A DNA stretch of 64,000 nucleotides. Origin: Tridacna crocea (lineage: Eukaryota; Mollusca; Bivalvia; Cardiida; Cardiidae). Shown here in pieces: positions 10,729-21,535 of the stretch. The stretch covers positions 63,763,277-63,827,276 of the forward strand of contig OX031056.1 in NCBI GenBank assembly GCA_943736015.1. The letters run 5' to 3'. The stretch's first letter is position 1. Every line of letters starts with the position of its first letter. Under the pieces are notes generated by a model. The model made no database searches and was not told the DNA's origin. It was given only the letters and a program-made list of their open reading frames with translations. A program made the translations under genes and the position numbers.

Positions 10729-10947
10729 CTTGAACGAAAGGATTCTGATGTAAAACATACAGCACTTGACATTGAAAAGAAAGAAGTTGACAAATTCTTT
10801 GATATTGAAGTAGACATCAAGCAAGGTGACACAAAGAATGGGAAGATATCCACCATATCAGAGTCCAATGGCCAAGTTATGAACGGAGTTACAAATAAAG
10901 CGATGATGATGGACGAAAAAGAAACATATGACTCAACAAGGTTATAG
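10729..10947 (+). CDS. SLC5-family transporter terminal exon with PDZ-ligand-like C-terminus
   Basis: The last exon follows TTTTTTAACAG and ends at TAG 10945-10947. Its 72 residues are hydrophilic and acidic/basic (LERKDSDVKHTALDIEKKEV...), as expected of the cytosolic tail. The final residues are DSTRL; S/T-x-L at a C-terminus is a class I PDZ ligand. SMCT-type transporters are known to bind PDZ scaffolds at the apical membrane, so the same may hold here (inference). No convincing AATAAA is seen near the stop; an AGAATAAATG at about 11498 is a weak candidate for the poly(A) signal. Confidence 0.82.
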   Translation, partial: LERKDSDVKHTALDIEKKEVDKFFDIEVDIKQGDTKNGKISTISESNGQVMNGVTNKAMMMDEKETYDSTRL

Positions 10948-11261
10948 AGTAACAGATTCAGTGTCAAATGTTCTTGTGTGTCAGTTTGCTGGCCAAATGA
11001 CAAATTATGAAAATATGAGCAGTGCTCTGTGAAAAGGGGGCTTCTTGCATTTGCAAAAGGTATAGACTCATGTCAGACTGTGCATTTCACACAGGCTGAC
11101 ATAGATGAAACTTTTTGCTACATGTTTTTGTAAATTAACTGCCTATCCAAGTAACACTCTTCCACCAGATTCAGTCAGTCCTTTGACTAATTGGAGTTCA
11201 TGAACCCATAATTATATGATGACTTGCGTCGTATAATATGTCATGGAGATGCATGAACCCA

Positions 11262-11460
11262 TTTCTACACAGTCCCTAACTTTTGATGACCCTGAGAACG
11301 GAGCCTACATAAAACATCGTAGGAAAAGGAGAAAATGCTGGTAATCAGTTTTCTACCCTTCCCAAAACAAAATTTAAATTTTCAGTTACTTTTATTTTGT
11401 CGTCTGCGAATGTTTTGATTTAGGACCAGCCTAAAATTTTGTCGTTTGGTAATGAAACCC
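11262..11460. repeat. TTAA-type MITE copy, hairpin arm lost
   Basis: CACAGTCCCTAACTTTTGATGACCC...GGAAAAGGAGAAAATGCTGG, then directly TTCTACCC and the standard right part to GTCGTTTGGTAATG. It lies in the SLC5 3' flank. Confidence 0.65.
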
Positions 11461-11769
11461 CCTTCTATCAGAGCAGGCTCTGGTAATGGAGACTATAAGA
11501 ATAAATGAAAATTGATCAATCATGGCACTTTTAGCTCTGTCATATTTGTGTATCTTTTTTTTTAATTTTTGTTGCACAATAACAGCTTTTCATACCCCAT
11601 CCTTGGACAAATATTTAAAAAAATATGTTGCAAAAGAAAAAGCAGTAAGTTTGCATTTAACAATTCATTTCCTATGCCAAATTACCAAACCATTATCTTT
11701 TTGGAAGTTTTCATCATCATGATTTTAAGAATTTAGCACATATTCATTTTACAAGATTGAATGTGATGT

Positions 11770-11984
11770 GTGTGGATATTGGGTAGAGCATTGACCTCAC
11801 AACCATAAGGTCCCAGGTTCAATTTCTTGTAGCAAGTATTAATTTTGGGATTTATACTGGCCTACAGATTTTCCATGAGTGCTGTTGTAGTTTTCAGGAA
11901 GCAGGGGAGGGAGAAGTTTGTATGAGTTGCAAAAACCTTGTTTTTCAATTGATGTAAAATAAAATATTTATACTAACAGATACA
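11770..11984 (+). repeat. tRNA-derived SINE (family A)
   Basis: A box-like TATTGGGTAGAGCATTGAC and B-box-like CCAGGTTCAATTTC lie 30-40 bp apart, as in tRNAs. They are followed by a body ending ATGAGTTGCAAAAACCTTG and an A/T-rich tail. A second copy with the same body and tail is at 28968-29163. Confidence 0.6.
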
Positions 11985-12069
11985 TGTACATGTTAATCAA
12001 ACTTTTTGACAAGACCTGATTTGTTGGAATCTTTTAAACAATAATGCAAGCATTAGAAATGGGTTTGGT

Positions 12070-12220
12070 TTAGCTGGTAACCAGCATTTCTCCTTCTACC
12101 ACACACTTTTCTACCATTCCCAAAATGTATTTCAACTTTTGAGTCACACTTATTTTATCATCTGCAAATGCATTGATTTTGAACTTGTCTGAAGTTTTGT
12201 CACCTGGTAACGAGTTAGCC
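12070..12220. repeat. Half-MITE fragment
   Basis: The right half of a palindromic MITE only: GCTGGTAACCAGCATTTCTCC, TTCTACCATTCCCAAAATG, CATCTGCAAATGCATTGAT and CACCTGGTAACGAGTTA. Confidence 0.6.
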
Positions 12221-12370
12221 AATTTGTTTTCTTGACTAATGAAAGTTTTTAAGGCCTCAAAAATGCCACTGATTCAGTTTCTGTTTAGAACTGTTTTGGT
12301 CATGTGATGTCAGGTAATATTTAAGATGGCCAAAGCTTGAACGAGAACATGAAAAATCCTGTCTGTGCTT

Positions 12371-12598
12371 TAGCCTATTACCACAGAATCTCTACTTTTG
12401 ACGACCCTGAGAAAGAAGCCAATAGAAAACATGGAGGGAAAAGGAGAAAATGCTGGTAACCAACATTTTCTCCTTTTCCCACATTGTTTTCTACCCTTCT
12501 TGAAACAAATTTCAAGTTTTCAGTCTCTTTTATTTTGTCGTCTGCAAATGCTTTCATCTTGGACCATTCTAAACTTTTGTCATTTGGTAATGCATTAA
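12371..12598. repeat. TTAA-type palindromic MITE copy
   Basis: AGCCTATTACCACAGAATCTC to CATTTGGTAATGCATTAA, full hairpin near 12455. Confidence 0.75.
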
Positions 12599-13077
12599 AT
12601 AAAGGCTCTATAGTAACACTTTTCTTGTACAGGACTATATACTAAAGTTTCACTTTTTAATGGAATGACTTCATACAGGATGATGTCACTACGTAAAATG
12701 ACGTCACTGTCTCTAGTATAACATAGATTTTACCATGTTTTCATTGCATTGTGTTTATAGAGCCCAATTCATGTTTCATGTTAGAATTGTAATTGCACCA
12801 TGCTTTGTTGAAAGGGGGCTTATTGAATTTTGATCCTGATGCTTTTTACAAAGCAAATCTTCACTTTATAAATCCATGAAATGAATTTTATCAAGCAACT
12901 GAAGAAATCTGTAGCAGAATGATCCTTAGACAGGTAGAAAGTTTGCCAGTAACAGTCTACCTAGGTCAGCCTGGTCAGGCCGACCTTGGTTGGTACTTTT
13001 TGCAGATGCATTAAACTTCCTTCTCACAGATCATAGTTCAATGGGTGCTCTATTTAAGAAACAGTTTTCTTTCTATA

Positions 13078-13193
13078 ATGGTTTATTGTTCATTAAACCA
13101 CAGCTGTGAGTTATGAAGCACAATGAATAATCCACAAGGGTGATAGCCTCGGTGATTTATTCATTGCACCTCATAACTCACAACATGGTTTAT
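13078..13193. repeat. Large imperfect palindrome
   Basis: TGGTTTATTG...GTGAGTTATGAAGCACAATGA is mirrored by TCATTGCACCTCATAACTCAC...TGGTTTATTG around a short GATAGCCTCGG centre. It is foldback DNA of a MITE type not otherwise seen in the window. Confidence 0.6.
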
Positions 13194-13383
13194 TGAAAGA
13201 TATGAGGGCTGTTTGATAAATTTGTGGAATTTTGTTGCAAAAATCGAAATAGGAGACCAATGCATTACCTTCATACTTGGTATACTTATCAATTTATCTT
13301 GTTACGGGAGACCACTCCTTCCTGCATGGCATACTCCCGATTTAAATACAATACCTGGCTACTGCGTCAGGGAGATATCTCTT

Positions 13384-13437
13384 TGGCTCAGTGGTTAGGG
13401 TATTGGCTTTGCGTCCGGGAGTTCGGAGTTTGAATCC
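13384..13437 (+). promoter_or_regulatory. Pol III A and B boxes in the 5' LTR (tRNA-like)
   Basis: TGGCTCAGTGGT (13384-13395) matches the pol III A-box consensus TRGCNNAGYNGG at 11 of 12 positions. GTTTGAATCC (13428-13437) is a B box with one C-to-T change. The spacing is tRNA-like. The sequence folds only partly as a cloverleaf, so I call it tRNA-derived, not a tRNA gene. Confidence 0.65.
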
Positions 13438-13505
13438 CGCTCCGATCCTTATTTCTGCCATGCATTTATTCATTTGTTTCTTTGTTACGGACTTCGTTCG
13501 TAAGA

Positions 13506-13523
13506 TGGGGGCTCGTCCGGGAT
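13506..13523 (+). promoter_or_regulatory. Primer-binding site, proline tRNA
   Basis: All 18 bases equal the complement of the proline-tRNA 3' end used as primer by gammaretrovirus-type elements. It is placed directly after the 5' LTR, where reverse transcription would start. Confidence 0.85.
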
Positions 13524-13705
13524 TGGCCATTGAGCCATTAGTCCCATTTGTTGTCCAAAATCGGACTTCCTGCCTAATAAGGCTTCGAGTCATCAATAAA
13601 TGATGACCTTAAGAGGGGGTGTGTTACGGGAGACCACTCCTTCCTGCATGGCATACTCCCGATTTAAATACAATACCTGGCTACTGCGTCAGGGAGATAT
13701 CTCTT

Positions 13706-13759
13706 TGGCTCAGTGGTTAGGGTATTGGCTTTGCGTCCGGGAGTTCGGAGTTCGAATCC
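13706..13759 (+). promoter_or_regulatory. Pol III A and B boxes in the 3' LTR
   Basis: Same A box as in the 5' LTR, and an uninterrupted B-box core GTTCGAATCC at 13750-13759. The single difference between the LTRs is the CpG lost in the 5' copy. Confidence 0.65.
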
Positions 13760-14968
13760 CGCTCCGATCCTTATTTCTGCCATGCATTTATTCATTTGTT
13801 TCTTTGTTACGGACTTCGTTCGTAAGAATCTACATGTATATAAGAAAACTCCTGCAAATTTCATTTATATACATAGACAGATTTTTAACAATTGATTACA
13901 TAAGACATGTGAACATACATTGCTGGGCTTCAAATATGAATAAATAACGTCAAGATTGTTACAAGTCAAGTGATTGGGGTACTTTTTCAACATAATCCCA
14001 TTAAATGTTCACACATTTTCGGTGTCTTGAGACCCACGTTATATTGTGTCTTTACACCAATCACTGTTGAAGGATCGATTTAAACACCTGGTAGCATGCC
14101 ATAGTTCCTGTAATGAGCTGAATTTCTGGCCATGTAAGCTCACCTTTAAACACAGTATCCAAAATTGACATTGTTACTCTTGGTCGTCCTACCTGAGGAT
14201 CATCTTCAAGCCCTGTTCTTCCATTCCTGAATCACTTTTGCCACTTACAGACAAATTCAGCAACTTGAAGTCGTTGATTTCTCAATCAATTCTATGGTTT
14301 CTTTTGGTGATTTACCATGTCCGACACAGAACATTATTACTGCACATAATTCAACATCCACAGAAGACGTTGATTTAAAAAATTACCCAACACCAACAAA
14401 ACAAAAAGTATGTTATCACAGTAAGCTGTATAGTTGGTGTCGTTTCCAGACTCTTTAAAATGTTCGTTTCCCACAAATTGGTATGTTTGAAATTGGAAAA
14501 AATCGGAGCCCAGCAATGCCCTTTAGGTGGATTCCTATTGTAACTTATATATTTCGTTACAAATGTTTTTAACCTGCAAATTTTTTACATCAAGTTTACA
14601 ATACATGTGCATTCATTCTATTATAGACAGGAGTTTAGCTATAAATACCAAAAAATGTGATTTTCATAACAAATTTATTGGACAACCCTCGTAATCCATT
14701 ATATATGTCCAAATCCTAATGAAAGGAAAAGAAGTTAATTAAAGACGCAGATGCAGATTATATTCAATTGAATGAATTACTTACTTTTTACAGAATGACA
14801 TCACTATATATAGAATAACATGGATTTTACCTCGCTTTTGTTGCACTGTGTTTATAGTACTGAATTCAGGTGTTATGTTAGAATGATATAAATATTTTTA
14901 TATGATTTTGATAATAGTTAGAAATCCGAAGAGTGACTGTTGAAAACATTTTGTATAAAATTATTTTG

Positions 14969-15187
14969 TTTAACCCTTTCCCAAATGACAAATTTTAGAC
15001 TGTCCCAAACTCAAAGTATTTGCAGATGACAATTTTGAATTTGATGAGAATGGCATAAAGTTTTCCAATAGACTAGAAAACACTGTGGTAAAAGAAGAAA
15101 TTGCTCATTATGAGCAATTTCTCAGTGTTTTCTAAAGGCTTGTACTGCAGACACGTAAACACCAGGGCTTGTTTGGGAAAGAGTTAA
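14969..15187. repeat. TTAA-flanked palindromic MITE, TTTCCCAA-end variant
   Basis: TTAACCCTTTCCCAAATGAC to TTGTTTGGGAAAGAGTTAA, with a diverged core (GAAATTGCTCATTATGAGCAATTTC). The nearest relative in the window is 18775-19004. Confidence 0.72.
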
Positions 15188-15392
15188 AATAATTGCATTC
15201 CATTGATGTCTGACCTGATGAGAGTCATTGTGTTTTTCTTTTAAGTTTGTAAATCATTTTGAACACATTACCCTCATGCACACAATTTCTATTTAGGCTG
15301 TTTTTGTCTGTACCATCTTTGTCTTCTGCATCACTGTTGTAGAGTTAAACAGTTGACATCATATTCCTGTATTTTAACTGAAGATATTTACT

Positions 15393-15559
15393 TTAACTCT
15401 TTACCAAACAACAACTTTTTGGACTGGACCAAATTCAAAGCAGCTGCAAACAATTAAATCTTGATAGGGTAGAAAATATTGTGGGAAAAGGAGAAAATGC
15501 TGGTTACCAGCTTCTTTCTTAGGGTCGTTAAGAGTTGAGACTTGGTGGTAAAGAATTAA
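15393..15559. repeat. TTAA-type MITE, hairpin arm lost
   Basis: TTAACTCTTTACCAAACAAC to GGTGGTAAAGAATTAA. The left arm through GGTTACCAGC is joined directly to TTCTTTCTTAGGGTCG. Confidence 0.72.
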
Positions 15560-15594
15560 ATGTTGATAAGTTGCTATTGATCAGAAGGGGAAGC

Positions 15595-15660
15595 TGCTAA
15601 TAATCTGCATTTTCTCTTTTTTTACCACAACGCTTTCAACTCTATCAGTAGACAATTCCT
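15595..15660. repeat. MITE core fragment
   Basis: TAATCTGCATTTTCTCTTTTTTTACCACAACGCTTTC resembles one arm of the family core only. Confidence 0.4.
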
Positions 15661-15723
15661 CATTTGAGATGCATTAAGTTGCTGTTAGCACATTAACACT
15701 TTCAACTTTGTGGTATGGTTGAA

Positions 15724-15929
15724 TTGACCCTTTACCAAACAATGCCTGGTTTTTACAACCCAGATAAAGAAACCTTCTTAATGAGAAAAGGAAAAAATGT
15801 GATTACCATCATTTTCTCCTTTTCCCACAATGTTTTCTTCTCTTCCTAAGTCAAGTTTCAATTTTTGAGCTCTGTTTACTTTGTTGTCAGCAAGTGTTTT
15901 CAATTTGTTGTTGTTTGGTTAAGAGTTAA
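15724..15929. repeat. TTAA-type palindromic MITE copy
   Basis: GACCCTTTACCAAACAATGCC to GTTTGGTTAAGAGTTAA. The left arm is shortened (AATGAGAAAAGGAAAAAATG) and the right arm is intact. Confidence 0.68.
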
Positions 15930-16320
15930 ACACTATTAATCTAATTGCCATTGCATGGGTCCTGTTACTGATTTGAATTTGTTGGTTTGAGTTTATTTAG
16001 TGCTCATAGGGTTTAGATTAATGTTAAGTGATAAGAACTAAATGACAAGTACAATGCAAAGGCTACCTAGAAACAAGATGGGCACATTTTTACAGTTTAG
16101 AAATCTATAAAACTTTGTATACAGTCAGGTCGAGCCACAGTGGGGACTGTTCACATTAACCAATCAAGGCTATACTGGGGCAACAGAGTAGTAATACAGG
16201 TATATTCCCATAGCATGACTGTTTACTCTTAGGCTGCTAAGCGTGCCTCAAGGACAGTTTATAAAAAGACAGTGTATCACAAGATCAGACTGCACAGAAC
16301 ATGCAGGCTGATCTTGGGTC

Positions 16321-16548
16321 TTAACCATTACCACACAATCCCTACTTTTGATGACCCTGAGAAAGAAGCCAATAGAAAACATTGTGGGAAAGGGAGAAAA
16401 TGATGGTAACCAGCATTTTCTCCTTTTCCCAAAATGTTTTTGACCCTTCATAAAACATACTTCAAATTTTCAGTCACTTTTATTTTGTTTTCTGCAAATA
16501 CTTTTGATTTGGACAAATCTAAACTTTTGTAATTTGGTAACGAGTTAA
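16321..16548. repeat. TTAA-type palindromic MITE copy
   Basis: TTAACCATTACCACACAATCCC to TTTGGTAACGAGTTAA, complete hairpin near 16405. Confidence 0.78.
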
Positions 16549-16750
16549 CTGTTTAATAAGGCGATATCTTCCAGTAAATTATCTTTAAAATAACAAAATT
16601 TAGGTTTGTACCATGGCTTGAAAGTTTCATTTCATTTATTTAGCAGGATAAGAGGTTAATTCAATGGAGGAACCATGGCCAAGCCATGGAATCAAACACC
16701 TGACATGGTTTCAGTTATGTTACTAACTACCAGATTAGAAACATGTACAA

Positions 16751-16978
16751 TTAACTCTTTACCAAACGACAAAATTTTAGATTGGTTCAAATTGAATGCA
16801 CTTGCAGATGACAAAATACAAGTGACTGAAAATTTGAAATTTGTTTTGTGATGGATGGAAAACATTGTGGGAAATGGAGAAAATGTTTGTTACCAGCATT
16901 TTCACCTTTTCCCACAATGTTTTCTAAAGGCTTCTTTCTCAGGGGCGTCAAAAGTAGGGATTGTGTGGTAATGGGTTC
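16751..16978. repeat. TTAA-type palindromic MITE copy, opposite orientation
   Basis: TTAACTCTTTACCAAACGAC to GTGTGGTAATGGGTTC. It reads as the reverse of the 16321-16548 copy, 200 bp away. Confidence 0.77.
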
Positions 16979-17097
16979 AATGGAAAAAGAAAACCATTTT
17001 TCGTATTTGTCAAAGAAAAGTATTGTAAAAGGAACCATTTTTGTGTATTTCCAGAAGTTTTTTTTCTGTTATTTTACAAGTTTGGCAAAATACAAAC

Positions 17098-17312
17098 ACC
17101 CTTTACCAGATGACAAAATGTTATATTTGTCCAAATTGAAAGCTTTTGCTTTCTGTGTGCCTTAAGTGGCTCCATTTTTCTTGGTAGAGTAGAAAACATT
17201 GTGGGAAAAGGAGAAAATGCTGATTACTACCATTTTTTCATTTACCCATATCATTTTCAGAAGCCTTCCTTCTCTGGGTCGTAAAAAGTTTGGGTTGTAT
17301 GGTAAAGAATTG
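17098..17312. repeat. TTAA-type palindromic MITE copy
   Basis: ACCCTTTACCAGATGACAAAA to TTGTATGGTAAAGAATTGA. The right core arm has decayed (CATTTTTTCATTTACCC). Confidence 0.68.
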
Positions 17313-17439
17313 AAGATTGTGTTGAAAGTAGCAGCTTGACCATTCACTGGTTTACCAGTGAGACATGTTTTCTTTTATCAAAAAAAGTATTTTTCCTCTT
17401 TTGTTATTTTCTTGTAGTTACACCTAGAAAATGTAGGGT

Positions 17440-18240
17440 TAACTGTTGAGGAAACATCTAGGGGCCATACCTAAAACTAGAATGTGTGGTGACCTGTTTA
17501 GGGAACATCTTGTGGCCATGGTACCATGTCTGAAGATGTGAAAATATGGGGACCTGTAAATGGAACACGTAACATGCCATGTATAGTGGAATGTATGGAG
17601 ACCTGTAAATGGAACCTCTTGTGACCATATTTTAACCCTTTACCACACAATCCCAACTTTTAACGACCCTGAGAAAGACAGCCATTGAAAACATTGTGGG
17701 AAAAGGAAAAAATGCTGGTAACCAGCATTTTCTCCTTTTCCCACAATGTTTTGTACCCTCTCCAAATGACATTGCAATTTTTTAGTTGCTTTTATTTTGT
17801 TGTCTGCAAATGCTTTCAATTTGGACAGGTCCAAATTTTTTTCGTTTGGTAAGAGTTAAACAATGGTGTGGACCTCAACAGGCAACATTGAGTGGCCATA
17901 TCTAAAACTGGAATGTCAGGGGACCTGATAGGGAACATCTAGTGGCCATGGGGGCCATGTCTAATACTTGAATGTAGGGGTACCTGTATTTTGGACAACT
18001 TGTGGCCAGGTATAAAGCCAGAATTTAGGATGACCTGCGTGGGTAATATCTAGTGGCCATAGGGTCCATGTATACAATTAGAATGCAGAGTGGCCATATA
18101 GGGAACATCTAGTGACCATGGGGGCCATGTCTGAATGTGGAATTTATGGGAACATCTAAAGGGAAAATCTAGTGACCATGGGGGAAAGGTTTAAAAACAG
18201 AATATTATAGGGACCCATAAAGAAGACAAAAGTTGAAACC
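17440..18240 (+). repeat. Degenerate ~60-bp minisatellite split by a MITE
   Basis: Repeated words GGGACCTGTAAATGGAACAT, CTAGTGGCCATGGGGGCCAT and GTCTAAAACTGGAATGT recur at roughly 60-bp spacing on both sides of the MITE at 17632-17859. The array therefore predates that insertion. No reading frame persists. Confidence 0.7.
17632..17859. repeat. TTAA-type palindromic MITE inside a minisatellite
   Basis: TTAACCCTTTACCACACAATCC to TTTGGTAAGAGTTAA. The core hairpin near 17725 is close to perfect. Confidence 0.8.
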
Positions 18241-18774
18241 TGTTGTATAAGGCTAAAAATGTAGAGAACGATCAGATAGAACAGATTCTGATACTCTATT
18301 GTTACTGCTATATATTGCCAGATATCCTGACCATCATAGCAGTGACTGAAACTGCATAAGTTTGGATCTTTGTTGTTTGATGAGTGAAAGAACCAGTATT
18401 TACTTTTTTAAATAGAGAATTGTCTTTACTAGTGAAAAAATATAGAGAGAATTAACTAAAAATAGATATTTACAGTGTAGGAAATGCTGGGCATAAAACT
18501 CTTTTTCTTAGTCAAACAAATTAAGGCTGGTCTATGTTGATTTGCAGACAAATTGAATGAGCCATGCTCTGTAAAAAGGGGGCTTAATACATTTCCATGA
18601 TGCATGATATTGCATGTCATCACATTATTATTGGACCATAACAGTCACTTTTTGAACAAACCACTTGATCATGAGGTAGACTGGTTGACTTACAGAATAT
18701 TGACTGATACTGAAAAGATATGGCCCCGGTCAGCCTGTGCAGAATGAGCAGTGCCAATACTTTTCACAGATGCA

Positions 18775-19004
18775 TTAACCCTTTCCCAAGCAGCAAATTT
18801 TGGACCAGACCAAATTCAAAGCATTTTTCAGATTACAAATTAACAGTTGCTAAAAAGATTATTTTTCTATATGACAGGGTAGAAAACATTGTTGGAAAAG
18901 GAGAAAAATGCTGGTTACCAGCATTTTCTCCTTTTCCCACAATATTTTCAGTAGGCTTCTATTCCAGACCCGTAAAAACCAGGGATTGCTTGGGAAAGGG
19001 TTAA
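18775..19004. repeat. TTAA-flanked palindromic MITE, TTTCCCAA-end variant
   Basis: TTAACCCTTTCCCAAGCAGC to GCTTGGGAAAGGGTTAA. The outer ends form a nearly perfect inverted repeat and the core hairpin is near 18915. Confidence 0.8.
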
Positions 19005-19044
19005 GCTCCCTTTTCAAAGAATGTGGCTTAAATGAAGCTAATGC

Positions 19045-19165
19045 ACAAATTCTTATCATTTTGTGGTCGGACAAGAAAACAGTGGAACAGACATAAATAC
19101 TGGTAACCAGTATTTTCTCCCTTTGCCACAATTTTGTCCAAAGCTTTCTTCCTCAGGATTTTATA
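19045..19165. repeat. Partial MITE
   Basis: ACTGGTAACCAGTATTTTCTCC, then TTTGCCACAATTTTGTCC and CTTTCTTCCTCAGGATTTT: one core and one end only. Confidence 0.5.
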
Positions 19166-19856
19166 AATAAGTTATCCATTCCATGCAAAATAAGGGTTTG
19201 TTTTCCATTGAAGATTTCTGGACATTGTTTTTGTTTCACATAAAGTTAAAAATAGACATATTTTTTTTAATTGTTTGTTATCATTGTTTCATAGTACATG
19301 TTTATCATAGAAAATATTCATTATAGAGTATGTACAATAATAAAATTTTGCTTGTAAGTGTGGTGCTTTTTGCTTTTCACCCCTACATCCTCATGTGGGA
19401 TGGGGTTTCATAAGTTTGTGTTTAAAAAGTGCATCTACACACATATTTCCTGGCTTTCTCGAACCCATACTGACACAACTTTCTTTCCAAGTCATTGGCT
19501 ACTTTTCTGGCATGCATCAGAGGTGTGGGGAGAAATATTGCCAGACAGAAAGTTTGCCGGCACAAGGTAACTGCAAGTACCAGTTCGTAAGTCAGATATG
19601 CTAACCACTGAGCGACCAGACCTGGATTTGTTCGTAGAATTAGACCCATCTTTTGGACCATGTTAAGAATGATGTCCTACAGATCTAATGACATCACATA
19701 ATTCTTGTAAAAAGTGTGTGTAGGATGAGGAAAGCTGTAATGGCTGAGTTACACCATAAATAAAAGGCGGTGTGTGATAATATTTTATCTAATATAAAAT
19801 AATATTGAACCAATGACCATGTAGTCCGTTAGAAAATCCTTTCTCACATCACAGAA

Positions 19857-20081
19857 TTAAATACCAAACAACAAAATTTTACATTTGTCCAAACCAAAAG
19901 CATTCGTAAGCGACAAAATACAAGTGACCGAAAATTAGAAATTTGTTTTGTGAAAGGTAGAAAACATTGAGGGAAAAGGAGAAAATGCTGGTTACCAGCA
20001 TTTTCTCCTTTTACCACAATGTTTTCTAAGGGCTTCTTTCTCAGGGACATCAAATGTAGGGATTGTGTGGTAATGGGTTAA
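19857..20081. repeat. TTAA-type palindromic MITE copy
   Basis: TTAAATACCAAACAACAAAA to GTGTGGTAATGGGTTAA, strong hairpin near 19995. Confidence 0.78.
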
Positions 20082-20499
20082 TTAAACATGATGGTTTTGT
20101 ATTGCTCTACTGTCAAATAAATGTATGATATATAATTGACGTGGACAGCCGTTCACTCTTATCAAGATTATAGACTTTCCCATATTGAAACCTTTTGTAG
20201 ACAACAAAATGGATTTGACTAAAATTCAAATTTGCCTTTGGCTCTCTAAATTCCCACCAAATTATACCAAATGTCATCTATTTATGAGATGAAGTAATCT
20301 GTAATGAACGTTGTTGCAACTTTGAGTGTCATCTACTGAGTATTTTAGAGTACCGGTATACAGCCAGTAAACTTGAGATTTACACCAGTATCATAAGATC
20401 AAAATGGTGGCATCTGAGCTGAAAGAGAGCTGTGCAATAATGAAGTTTTGTATGGACCTGGAAAAACCCCAACAGAGACAAGAAAATGATGAAGGATGT

Positions 20500-20629
20500 T
20501 AGCCCATTACCACACAATCCCTACTTTTGACGCCCCTGAGAAAGAGGCCTTTTGAAAACACTGTGGAAAAAGGAGAAAATGCTTTCAATTTGGACCAGTC
20601 TAAAATATTGTCGTTTGGTAATGGGTTAA
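20500..20629. repeat. Half-deleted TTAA-type MITE
   Basis: AGCCCATTACCACACAATCCC, left arm GGAAAAAGGAGAAAATGCT joined to TTCAATTTGGACCAGTC, ending TCGTTTGGTAATGGGTTAA. The deletion joins the two GAAAATGCT/CAAATGCTTTC-like words. Confidence 0.7.
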
Positions 20630-21175
20630 TCCATCTTCAAGTGTAGGCAGATCTCTTGTTTTAAAGAGTATAAAGGACTTTTGAAGGGTAGAAAGTCTCC
20701 AAAAGGCAACACTAGCGGAAGGCAAGAAGCAAATGGTAAGTAGTCAACTTCAAAATGTCATGTTGACTTTGTTAACATGCAGCAGTACCTATACACTAGC
20801 TAGTTAAGAATGGTTGCTTTGGGAAATCCACTGGACCTGTTATACTCACATTTAACAAATGTATATAAAAAAATTATATCACATCTCATTATTTGTAAAT
20901 CAAAGTCCTCTTAATTTTGGATCCACCCTCTTATTAAACTTCATGGTAGAGGTCCATTTGATGAGGCTTCATGCAAACTTTTGTAGTCCTCTGCCCAAAG
21001 ACTGGGAAAAAGGAAGATTTCTAAAGATTTTTCCCTATATAAGGCCCTTTAAAACTTACTACTCCTAGGAACCAGGCCAGCTTCCCACAGCTCCAATCTG
21101 AACAGACTTGGTAGATGCCAGATAGATAGAAGTCCATTCAATGAAGCTGAACACAAATTTATGTAGCTCTAGGCC

Positions 21176-21400
21176 TTAACTCTTTACAAACAGAACTTTA
21201 GACTTATCCAAACTGAATGCATTTGCAGACAACAAAATAAACATACACAAAAATTGAAATTTGAAAATTTGAAATTTGACTCAGGAAAAGTAGAAAACAT
21301 TGTGGGAAAGGGAGAAAATACTGGTTACTATTTTCCAGTGTTTTCCGAAGGCTTCTTCCTCAAGGTCATTAAAACCTGGGATTGTTTGACAACGGATAAG
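21176..21400. repeat. TTAA-type palindromic MITE copy
   Basis: TTAACTCTTTACAAACAGAAC to TTGTTTGACAACGGATAA, core shortened near 21325. Confidence 0.68.
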
Positions 21401-21535
21401 GCTTTAAACACATAGATTTTCAATACTTTTCAGTTTTGTGAGAAGTTTGGTCAAATTTGGATGAGTAGTTTCAGAGGTGTTCGAAACAAAAGTTAGCACA
21501 TGGACTGTCAAAGGGACACACACTGATCACAGTAG

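Larger units (their letters stand above)
13300..13827 (+). mobile_element. TRIM (miniature LTR retrotransposon) with tRNA-like LTRs
   Basis: Two 206-bp direct repeats (13300-13505, 13622-13827) differ at one base. They flank a 116-bp interior that starts immediately with TGGGGGCTCGTCCGGGAT, a perfect primer-binding site for proline tRNA, and ends in the purine run AAGAGGGGGTG abutting the right repeat. ATCT occurs directly outside both ends (13296-13299, 13828-13831), a target duplication. No protein is encoded, which is the definition of a TRIM. The repeats begin TGTTACGGG and end CGTAAGA rather than the usual TG...CA. The near-identity of the LTRs implies recent movement, mobilised in trans. 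Confidence 0.85.
13201..14693 (-). mobile_element. Decayed mariner-type element carrying a TRIM insertion
   Basis: The ends TATGAGGGCTGTTTGATAAA and AAATTTATTGGACAACCCTCGTA are inverted counterparts, each with TA. On the minus strand around 14100-14240, stop-ridden remnants of a mariner N-terminal region can be read (a GRPRVTMS-like linker and a WPEIQLITG-like stretch). Without the 13300-13827 insertion and its 4-bp duplication it is about 0.96 kb, so it is also internally deleted relative to a full mariner. Confidence 0.65.

Noticed and set aside
13384..13437. A functional tRNA gene (and its second copy at 13706-13759)
   Set aside because: A and B boxes are good, but acceptor, D and anticodon stems do not pair well, and both copies are inside the LTRs of a TRIM.
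16248..17347. Several 60-105 residue ORFs with KGENAGNQHFLLFPQCF-like peptides, also at 4531, 12398, 17640, 19844 and 62663
   Set aside because: They are translations of the palindromic MITE core, appear in all orientations and have no independent coding signal.
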